From the NCBI GenBank assembly GCA_021234155.1, contig JAJEKV010000163.1, forward strand, positions 1,004,438 through 1,068,437: a stretch of 64,000 nucleotides of DNA, written 5' to 3'. The notes beneath the pieces are model-generated. The model was not told the origin of the DNA and did not search any database. It saw nothing but the letters and a program-made list of their open reading frames with translations. Of this stretch, positions 48,730 to 57,489 are shown in pieces. The position numbers were made by a program, and so were the translations under genes. Origin of the DNA: Isoetes taiwanensis. Its lineage: Eukaryota; Streptophyta; Lycopodiopsida; Isoetales; Isoetaceae. The stretch's first letter is position 1. Every line of letters begins with the position of its first letter.

Positions 48730-49215
48730 TGTGTGCCAACATGCCAAGGTGCCTCAAATATGCCATGTGGGCCAACATGCCAAGGTGCCTCAAATATGCC
48801 AAGGTGCCAACATGCCAAGGTGCCTCAAATATGCCAAGCTGCCAACATGCCAAGGTGCCTCAAATATGCCATGTGGGCTCCAACATGCCAAGGTGGCTCA
48901 AACATTCATGCGGCTCCAACATGCCACCTAGGCTCAAACATGCCAAGGTGGCTCACAACATTCCACCTAGGCTACAACATGCCACCTAGGCTCAAACATG
49001 CCACCTAGGCTCAAACATGCCAAGGTGGCTCAAACATGCCATGTGGGCTCCAACATGCCACCTAGGCTTCAACATGCCAAGATGGCTCAAACATGCCACC
49101 TAGACTCCAACATGCCAAGATGGCTCAAACATGCCACCTAGACTCCAACATGCCAAGATGGCTCAAACATGCCACCTAGGCTCCAACATGCCACCTAGAT
49201 TCCAACATGCCATTT
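48730..49215 (+). repeat. 19-bp satellite array, forward, after orientation switch
   Basis: Orientation flips near 48,727, where GTTGGAGCCCACGCGCC meets GCCAACATGCCAAGG. A local variant with GCC in place of CTC (aaggtgcctcaaatatgcc) repeats several times. Confidence 0.9.
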
Positions 49216-49217
49216 AG

Positions 49218-49325
49218 CCACCCCGCATGTTTGAGCCACCTTGGCATGTTGGAGCCTAGGTGGCACGTTTGAGCCACCTTGGCATGTTTGAGCCACCCTG
49301 GCATGTTTGAGCCTAGGTGGGGAGC
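49218..49325 (-). repeat. 19-bp satellite array, short reverse block
   Basis: About six reverse units end at 49,325, where unrelated sequence begins. Confidence 0.85.
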
Positions 49326-49654
49326 AACTCCCCCCGGCTCACCACGACTTTGGTATGCATTGACGTTGTACAATTTGGTAGTTGAAAACCACCGATTGGT
49401 TTTTTGGTACCCATTGACATGATGGGGTCAAAACATGCCACAAGTCTTTTCCATACGAAGCAACTAGTCAAACCCTTGACATAATGCCTTGGGGATTACT
49501 CCGTGACTAAGAAGGCAAGGGAAGACAATAACATACCACACAAACATAACTATACCCTATCGGGGACTTATATCACCAACATACGAATACCTATTGAGAG
49601 TTACCACCACAAGTTGACATTAAGCACGAAGGCCCCTTTGGTAACAAAAACTTA

Positions 49655-49875
49655 TTTAAGTTCTTAAAGTTCCCTCTATCCCTTACCAAATTCCTCTACC
49701 GAGAACTCAAGGTAGTTGTATTTCTTGATTTATCAATTTCTTGCAAAAAAAATCCTAGTCATCATGTCTATGTCATCCAATGAAAAATCAAAGATGTACA
49801 TCTTTTATCATTTTTGGCCTAGTCAGAACTTCACCTTGTTGACTTGGCATGCCATGTCACTAGTCACATGTGGCA
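49655..49875 (+). repeat. Junction module E, copy 4, diverged
   Basis: Retains CCCTCTATCCCTTACCAAA, AATCCTAGTCATCATGTC, TTTTTGGCCTAGTCAGAACT and GGCATGCCATGTCAC, with deletions. Confidence 0.75.
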
Positions 49876-49879
49876 TGTT

Positions 49880-51542
49880 ATGATAACAAAGAATTTTATA
49901 CACTTTTGGTAGTAAATGACTAGGTTAATCTTTGTACAAAGGGGTTTTCTAGGTCAAAAAATAGGAAATTGGACAATTTAGCCAAGCTGATCAAAAGGAG
50001 ATGACAAAGTAATGGCGTAAAATGGGAAAATGGAGTAAAACCATCAATCATCAATGAATATAATCGAGAACTCAATTAAGGTTTGGTCACGCGCCGTGAA
50101 AAAGAAAAAATGATAGTTTTATGCAACGCATGATAAAGTCGCATTATATAGAACTCCACCGAGAAGAACGACCCAAAATATGTTATGCAATCTTTCATTT
50201 CAGCCCTCCTTGGAACGATGTTCGCCTATACTCTAGTCAATCTTAGGGTATCATGTTCGTGAAGCCACCAACTTAGATGGTTGGAGCCTTCATATCCCTT
50301 TGCCATAGGTTTAAGCCGAAATTTAAGATAAAAGTTGGCTTCGTGATAGATAATAATGTTATAGAAACAAGGCTTGAGTGCCTACATCAACTCAATCGAA
50401 ACCATTGACATGGGCATTGCCATGTCAAAGCTATTTTGATTGAAAGAGAGAAACAATTAAACCATATGCCGAGGAATAAAACATATGTCGAGGAAAAAAA
50501 TAGGTCATTCCGTGTGGGAAAACAATATAACATCCAACGGCTAGGATTAATAAGATGAATGGCCAAGATGGCGATCCTCGCCTTTTGTTCTTATTGGCTC
50601 TAGAATTGACGGCCGAGATTAACGGGCGATCATGATCCCATTCTTCCCGCCTTTGCCGACTTGCCGCATTTGCCATGGCGCCCTTTGCCCTTCTTCCCCG
50701 TTCTTCGCCTCCTTGTCGACTTGTCGCTTTGCCATGGCATGCTCAATCCCGATGGGCGAGCACAAGGGTCTCAGAAATGCCCTTTGCTATGGCATGTCAA
50801 TCCCGATGTCACATTGGTGGCTCAGAACAGCTCTCGATTTTTCGCCATCATGGACTAGATGTTTCTAGTTAGGACGAGGTCGCATTGGTGGCTCAGAAAG
50901 CGTTCTCTCGATTTCCGCCATCGGGGACTTTAGAGGCAACGTTGGAGTAAGCTATGGGATTTCCGGGCGATGGCAAGACAAAAAAGACTTTATGCTTACC
51001 ATACATAAGGATATTTTGGAATCTGCGCAGTGCTTCTGCTGGACAAAACTTCGGATTTTGCTCATTTCTCTGTGGCATCCAAGGACTGGTATGAATGAAT
51101 CCATTCAAATGCCTTTTGGAAAAGGAAACCTGCATGCAATTATGAGATACTCTATTGTTTCAATAAATCCTTGGAAGTTTCGCAGTTCCCTATGACAAGG
51201 TAAAACGTTGGGTTTTTTTTTTTTCGCAGCCATGAGATGACAAGGTAAACATTGGGGTTTTTTAAGCATATGAGCTTTCGTGTCTTTGATTATTGTGTCG
51301 TAGCAAGATCTGATCCATTTTGTGATGGATTTGCAGAGCAATGGGTGCCTTGCGACTTGTGCGCCTTGCTATGAGGCTTAAATCATCGGGTAACCAACAT
51401 TTACTCTCAGCTGCTCACTGGAATGATGGATCTCCAGCCTTGCATGGCCAAGAACAGCATACATCTCTTTTTCCATTTTGGCTCTTTGCAATGATGGAGT
51501 TACTGATTAAAGGCTATCTAAAAACGATAAGGTATCTCTTTA

Positions 51543-51577
<35 letters not shown>

Positions 51578-52200
51578 CCCTTCCCTAACATGAATCATTC
51601 TTATCTTTTTCCTTTTTCCTCGATCTCTTAAGGACTATAGCGGTTGCTAGCATTTAAGCTACACTCAGATCTACACATACCCCCGCTTTAGCCCGGATCA
51701 CCGCCAACTAGGGTAAATGGGAATTTCATTGGCTTAATAGAACAGATTTAATAGAACAGTTATTCTACTGATGCAAAATAATTGAAAAGTCAGACAAGAC
51801 TCCCATGTCTAGAGATGTCGATTATCATAATCTACCATAACATTCTCGCAAAGTAGTAAATCCCAGCCCAAGCTATTAAACATTGTGAAGTTGTACCATA
51901 AAAGAATGTTTCCGCTTAGTTTCACAATGTAATCTCCAAGCTATTACGTAATAATAGAACACATAAAAACAAATTGTACCTTTTAATGCACATTCATTTA
52001 GTTGTACAACCTGAAAATACAATTATGAAATGTCTTAAGTAGTTTGCTTAAGATTAGAAACTTAAAAATTAGATTTGGTTGCAGTAAAAAAAAAAAACAT
52101 TATGTCTAAAATGGAATTGTTTGGGTTCAATTCCCAAAAGGCTTTATTAAGATATGAATATAATTTGTGGTTATTTTTATTTTATTAAAATATTATTTTA
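49880..52200. other. Non-coding interior of the 13.2-kb insertion
   Basis: No transposase or other gene recognised. A run of 30 T lies at 51,546-51,575. An 81-codon minus frame at 50,431-50,676 with one hydrophobic stretch has no known family. Confidence 0.45.
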
Positions 52201-52211
52201 TTTAAAACTAT

Positions 52212-52395
52212 GTGTTGTTTTGTAGACTGAAAGAGGCCATGGGTGGTTTTTTATTTTCTTGGCAAAAACAACACGTGTTGTTTTGTAAACTAAAAGAGGC
52301 CATGGGTGGCTTTTTATTTTCTTGGCAAAAACAACACGAACTAAAAAAGAGGCCATGGGTGGCTTTTTATTTTCTTGGCAAAAACAACACTTGAA
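52212..52395. repeat. Right subterminal tandem repeat, about 60 bp x3
   Basis: Three copies of gaggccatgggtgg, ctttttattttcttgg and caaaaacaacac, two of them with an added tgttgttttgta piece that pairs with the unit's own end. Confidence 0.85.
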
Positions 52396-52988
52396 CATGT
52401 GCATTATTGAGAAAAACAACATTTGAAACATCACTTTTTGCATCTCTATGTGTTTGTTATCTATGTGTTTATTTAAAAATAGGACACATGTCAATATTTC
52501 ATTACTTACACGGCATATTGGAAACAACACCTCGTTTTTTCTATGTGTTATAATAATGCTTTTTTACATGTCCTTATTTTAAAAAATCAATATTTAATAG
52601 CATAAAAAACAATAGCAAGATTTTAATAACATATGTGGTATTTTGCTAAATAACATGTACCTATTTATAAAAAACAATCTTACTTTCATGTTGTAATTTT
52701 GTTTTTCACGTGTAATAATATCGAAACCTACGCATGTAATTCTGAAGATAAACAAGGCATGGCTCCGCTAAAAACAACAGTGAAGGAAAAAAATACACGT
52801 TGACAAAAAATCACAAAAACTATGTCAATTTTTTCTATGCGTGGATTTTTCTGCCAAAAAGACCACCGGGATTTTTGCCAAAAACCACTGTCCCCTTGTC
52901 AAATCCGGATAAACAGGCCACGTGGTCTTTTGGGGCCATTTTGGTGTTGTTTTTGACATAAAACAACACTTCCGTACAACTAAAAAAC

Positions 52989-53016
52989 AACTGTGGACCA
53001 AAGATCGGGTCGATGT
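52989..53016 (-). repeat. Right terminal inverted repeat
   Basis: Partner of 39,805-39,832, followed by GGTACAC and the continuing LINE frame. Confidence 0.65.
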
Positions 53017-53600
53017 GGTACACCCCATTCACAAATCTGAGAAAGTGTTCAAGATATAATTATAGAACAATTCGATTAAGCACTTTTTTTCAAAAATTCT
53101 TGGCGGTTCTTTGGAAAGAAGGTTGAGTTCTTGGCTGAGGACAATAAGAAGCCCATGTGTCAAGCTGGATTTCGTAAAAACCACAATACGCTTGATCATG
53201 CTATGGCACTGCGTGTAATGGTGGAAAAAGCGAAGGCACCAAATTCAGCACTTTATGTAGCATTTATTGATTTTACCAAAGCCTTCAACACACTGCCTAG
53301 AAGGGGATTAGGCTAGAGAATGCACGCCATTGGGGTTCCAGAAGAGCTTAGAGGGGTTGTGTCTCAATTGTATTCGGAAGTCTTAATTAAATTGTCCCAT
53401 GAAATGGATGCACTGGTCAAGAATACGATTGGTGTTCGGCAAGGGTGCCCTCTCTCACCAACACTCTTTGGTTTGTATATTGATGAACTAGATGATTGGA
53501 TGAAAGCACATTCATTTGCTGGGACACGATTAGGGGCTTACATCATTCAATTACTGCTTTATGCCGATGTGGTATTGCTAGCTAATAAGAGATAGGTGCT
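53017..53600 (+). pseudogene. LINE A reverse transcriptase, core
   Basis: Resumes with PIHKSEK at 53,024, then an NNYRTI remnant, LERRLSSWL, and QAGFRKNHNTLDHAM (53,160-53,205). Next come ALYVAFIDFTKAFNTLP (motif A with Asp), GVRQGCPLSPTLFGLYIDEL and LLLYADVVLLA. The last should be the catalytic YADD. Here one Asp codon is absent, as if a GAT were lost from GATGAT. This is the plus-strand continuation of 39,371-39,804. Confidence 0.88.
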
Positions 53601-54676
53601 CTGCAAGCCCACTTAGATCATTTGAGGTGGTTTTGTGAGCTGAAACAAATGAAGGTGAACATTAGCAAGTCAAAGATCATGATATTTGGTACGCGGGATA
53701 GGGAGGCATTCTTTTATGATGGGCAGGATATTGAAATAGTAGAGTGCTTCAAGTACCTAGGCATAGACTTCTCTGCTAAGTACACTTGGAAAGACTGCGT
53801 AAAGAGGAGAGTTACAGGTGGGAAAATGGCATTGTATAGCATGCAAACTAAATGCTCCTGGGTTTCTCTCCATGGTTGGACGCTTAAGAAGATGCTTTTA
53901 AAACACCGGTTCAATCCGGTGTTCGTATGGTGTACCTATATGGGGCCCAATATACGATAAGCTTTGGGGACGATTGAAGCGGTTCGTGAAATTGTTTTTG
54001 CCGTGAGTTGGGCATAAAAACCAATTGCCATATGCTATTATTTTAGCGAAGCGGTATGTTCCCCTCGAACTTGAAGCTTTATTTCAAACCATAAACTTTG
54101 TTAACGTGGTTAAGAAGCTATCTCAGAGATCGTTTACCCCATCAAGCAATGTTAGCATCTGAGCAACAAGGTTGGTTACACGATGTCATGGAATGGGCTA
54201 ATCGATGGGGGGTGCAGACCAGCAATTGGCCGGATTGTGAAACAGACGCTAGAGCACTCTTAGAGAGGCTGGCTATTGATAAATTATGGCAAAATCCTGG
54301 CAGCAGGATGAGACATTACAAAGCTAAGGTAAATCCTATGCAGGAATATGAACATCAAGGATACCTATCAGCTGATATCCCGAGATCGTTGAGGAAAATC
54401 ATGGCAAGATACAGAACAAGCTCTCACAGGTTGGAAGTGGAGACAGGTAGATGGCGCAAAGTACCACTGGAAGAGAGAATTTGTAAATTTTGTGAAATAG
54501 GTAGTGTTGAAGACGAAGACCATGTGTTTGTTCACTGCCCAGCATACAATGATATTAGGAGTAGATTTGCTTTTCACTATACTAGTTTTCATGCGTTATT
54601 TTCAGAATCATATTATAAGTTAGGACAATATATTAAGACGGTGGATGCACATCATAATTTATTGATTAAACTCTGA
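53601..54676 (+). pseudogene. LINE A ORF2, thumb and C-terminal Cys/His finger
   Basis: MKVNISKSKIMIFGT and CFKYLGIDFSAKYTWKDCV (53,650-53,800) match the post-catalytic RT region. A frameshifted part follows. A 192-codon open segment (54,098-54,676) contains WGVQTSNWPD, then RICKFCEIGSVEDEDHVFVH and CPAYNDIRSRF, the CxxC and H-x3-HC finger found at the end of plant LINE ORF2 proteins. The ORF stops at 54,676. Confidence 0.85.
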
Positions 54677-54729
54677 TGTAGCATGTAATTGAGCGCTCCA
54701 TGGCCTTTTAGGGCCCTATGAGAGCAAGA

Positions 54730-54756
54730 CTAAATTAAATTAAATTAAATTAAATT
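54730..54756 (+). repeat. LINE A 3' tail (TAAAT)n
   Basis: About five TAAAT units directly before the right target duplication. LINEs often end in poly(A) or a short tandem repeat, so this marks the 3' end. Confidence 0.8.
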
Positions 54757-54758
54757 TT

Positions 54759-54791
54759 TCTCATAACAAAGAGAAGAATAATCTATATATC
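54759..54791. repeat. LINE A target duplication, right
   Basis: Lies immediately after the (TAAAT)n tail of the LINE and matches 37,381-37,413. Confidence 0.85.
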
Positions 54792-54924
54792 ATTACAAGA
54801 GATAAAGCTATCTAGATGATGTTTCGCCTACATAGAATCATTAACATCTTCACATAGGCTGCAACAAGATAAAGCTATTTAGACTGCAAAGAGAAGAATA
54901 ATCGATACATTAGGCTACAAAGAT

Positions 54925-55000
54925 ACTAGATAGATAGATAGATAAATGGATGGATGGATAGATAGATAGATAGGGTTTTTAGCGTCCATAGAGACCAAAT
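54925..55000. repeat. (GATA)n microsatellite with conserved right flank
   Basis: GATA and GATG units, then GGGTTTTTAGCGTCCATAGA and GACCA, resembling the flank of the (GGAA)n array at 38,166. Confidence 0.6.
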
Positions 55001-55744
55001 TGGCTATGGACTATGGAAGCAAAATTTTATCCGTAGAAGAATTTAGCTACTCTAGATTGATTGATTTTTTTTTTTTTTCCCGAGGAAAAGGAAGGGGTTT
55101 ATATTAATCGTAGCTTAAAAAACACAAAATATAGGCATGCCGCGTAAGTAAAAGAAAGACCCATAGGGCCCAGACCACATTGAATATCCCATCACTATAG
55201 CATGAACAAATAATTACTGCATGTATTTGACAATACCATGATGAGCAAAATAGATAGACACAAGAGAAGATAAAATCACTAAAAGGTAGGAGGAATGGCT
55301 GGTAAATCTGCAAAGGAATGTGTACTCCCCATGGAAATTCGACAGGAAGGCATTATGTACCAGTCAACATCAAACCAGTGTGGAGCCAAAATTATGAGCT
55401 CATCAAAAGGCACCCATATGAAGTCCAGAATCACTCCATCACATGCTTCACATCTACCTTTGTGGAAATAGTACAATTTTAGGAGAGGGATAGGATTATT
55501 CTAGATTATTGTTCATGAGGATTTGTCTTTGGTTTTTTTTGGTTAGATGCATGACATAGATTAAGACCCTTTGATAATTGTTTTAGTGATATGTCCCGAT
55601 GTAGCATGATTCACATTACTTTTATTATTTGAACAATTTTATTCTCTTTTATTATTTGAACCTTTTTATTCTTTACATTGATCAGTTGGAAAGCTGGCTT
55701 GCTGGTAACCCGGGGGATTCACATAGAAGGCCCGTATAAACATA

Positions 55745-55890
55745 GTGAGTGTGTGGAAGGGGGTTTTTTCTTGATGTTTTCGTACGTATACTAGGGGTTT
55801 AAATCCCCCTCTTAGTGACATTCTAGTGTATTTTCTCCACGGAAGGGGTGTTTTTCCAACACTTTCGCGTACGTAAATAGGGGTGTTTCT
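55745..55890. repeat. Two-copy ~86-bp repeat
   Basis: Both copies contain GAAGGGG, GTTTTT, CGTACGTA and TAGGGGT in order (55,745-55,803 and 55,831-55,890). Confidence 0.6.
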
Positions 55891-55975
55891 TCTCACCTTA
55901 AGCACGCAGGTGGCATATGCTCATGTGACAAAGGTGAATCCCCTGGGGCTGTAATGGGGGCAGCAAAGCTCAACT

Positions 55976-56480
55976 TTGCAGCAAATCATTAGGCAACTCA
56001 TATACACTGATGATGTGGACCTCCTAGCTTACACTCCAAAGGACACGCAGTGCCATCTGGATGCTCTGGACACATTCTACCAGGCCATATATACGTCAAT
56101 CTGGCCAAGACTAAGGTGTTGTCATCTCTCATCCTCACATCAATCCAGGCCTTCCTCATTCACTTACTAAGGGCAAAACATAGAGGTGGCACCCAACTAC
56201 AAGTATTTGGGAGTGGAATTTCCTTCTACCCAAGTGACAACGGGCTAGAAAGCATTGTATGCAATGCAGAACAATGGTCACAAAGTGGAGTTATATGACT
56301 GGGCCCATCAATTGCATTTATATAGGGACTTTATGAAGCATGTTCTTCTATATGGGTCGAAGTTTAGGGCCTAATAGTATCCCTTGCCGCTTGGAATGAC
56401 TTGGAGCAGTTACAGAAAGTCTTCCTAGCATGGAATTGGAAGTGAAATCCACGGTCCCAGCTTTGGGATGCCAGCGCCCT
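55976..56480 (+). pseudogene. LINE fragment C: reverse transcriptase end
   Basis: QQIIRQLIYTDDVDLLAY carries a YTDD version of the catalytic box (55,978-56,030) and is followed by HLDALDTFYQA. A frame change gives VAPNYKYLGVEFPS near 56,180 and KALYAMQNNGHKVELYDWA, HVLLYGS to 56,350. It belongs to the same broad LINE group as LINE A but is a separate copy without a detectable 5' part. Confidence 0.75.
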
Positions 56481-56839
56481 TGAACAAGTTCAAGACAACA
56501 CATTTCTAGCACCATATAACCCCAATAATTTGGAACGGCACGTACAACACTACCTACGTACCCATTTACCTATGAAAAAGTGCAGAGTCATTGCCTCCGC
56601 ACAGATGCACACCGCCTCAGAATTGAGACAGGTAGATAGATTAGGAGCTGCACCAAGAAGGCTTTATCAGTGCTGCCAAATGAGAGCCATTGAGGATGGG
56701 TGTCACCGAATGCTCTTTTGAAGTCCAACTTTAAGAGACACAAGTCTAATTAGAGACTTTATTCCAATGAAGATCTTCCACAGGAACAATATAATTATCT
56801 AGAATAAATCTGTTAGGAAGAAAGGCAGATCTGACTGAT

Positions 56840-57480
56840 GTTTTTCTGTAAGTAGGATTTTACTCTAAGAGCCCACAGTTTATAGGCAGTATTTGTTAGA
56901 GAAATAGGTCTCCAATCTGAAAAAAAAAAAAAATATGGGATGATCAATTTTGGGAACTAGAGCAAGAAACTCACTGGAAATTGAAGAATGGAGGTGATTA
57001 ACATTCCAAAAAAACACATGAATCAGAACAATAAAGTCTCTTTTAAAGAGATCCTAGAAATTCAAGTAAAATTCTGGAGGAAAACCATTTGGGCCAGGAG
57101 ATTTTCTAGCAATGAAGCTTTTTAGGACAAGAAGAATTTCTTGTTCAGTAGGCAAGGTAACAAAGCTATCATCCATAAAAATAGGTCCTTATATTTGTCA
57201 TATGCATTGTTGGAGATAAAGAGAGCCATTATCATCCTTTATCTATGTGATAGTGTTTCTTAGGAGCCTACTTTTTGCTACTCAGGAGAAAAAATTTTGA
57301 GCTCCCAATCCATTTCTTTACTATATTTGGTCTTGCACTTAATGGCTGCTCTGATTGTGTGGATCAAGATGTAAAAGAGATCTAATTTCTCTCATATGCC
57401 TTAGAAGATTTTTAACAAAATTCTGTTTTTTCATGTTTAACTTTAGACCAGGTTTTATCAATCTTTTACCTTCTTCAATT
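56840..57480 (-). pseudogene. LINE fragment D: reverse transcriptase start
   Basis: Minus strand: IRAAIKCKTKYSKEMDWELK (about 57,345-57,290), LPTEQEILLVLKSFIARKSP and GPNGFPPEFYLNF (about 57,155-57,050), FLALVPKIDHP, and DWRPISLTNTAYKLWALRVK (about 56,920-56,850). These are the KSPGPDGF and DxRPISLxN blocks of plant L1-type reverse transcriptase. It ends against LINE fragment C, in the opposite orientation. Confidence 0.82.
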
Positions 57481-57489
57481 TACAATAAA

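Larger units (their letters stand above)
39805..53016. mobile_element. 13.2-kb insertion with terminal inverted repeats and fold-back interior
   Basis: The left end ACTCACCCCGGTTTTTGGTC and the reverse complement of the right end ACATCGACCCGATCTTTGGTC align, and both continue CCAC-GTTG, giving TIRs of about 28 bp. GGTACAC occurs at 39,798-39,804 and 53,017-53,023, with 8 of 10 matches if extended, as a target duplication. The LINE reading frame resumes exactly across it. The interior holds subterminal repeats, 19-bp satellite arrays in both orientations and long inverted repeats, with no transposase recognised. A non-autonomous fold-back or Mutator-like element fits. The superfamily is not proven. 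Confidence 0.75.
37416..54758 (+). mobile_element. LINE A, split by a 13.2-kb insertion
   Basis: The sequence tctcataacaaagagaagaa plus 13 further bases occurs at 37,381-37,413 and again at 54,759-54,791 with one mismatch. This brackets a non-LTR element as its target duplication. Left part 37,416-39,804 holds ORF1, the endonuclease and the start of ORF2. Right part 53,017-54,755 holds the reverse transcriptase, a Cys/His finger and a (TAAAT)n tail. Without the insertion the element is about 4.1 kb, a normal full length. Frameshifts show it is inactive. Confidence 0.85.
54792..55975. other. Non-coding, with microsatellite and short repeats
   Basis: Includes (GATA)n at 54,925-54,973 and a poly-T run near 55,066. 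An unrecognised 65-codon minus frame (55,279-55,476; contains DGVILDFIWVPFDELIILAP) might be an exon scrap of an unknown gene. A two-copy ~86-bp repeat is listed separately. Confidence 0.4.

Noticed and set aside
39805-53016. CACTA-type transposon
   Set aside because: The ends do not start CACTA, and the duplication is 7-10 bp rather than 3 bp. No transposase supports any superfamily, so it is left unassigned.
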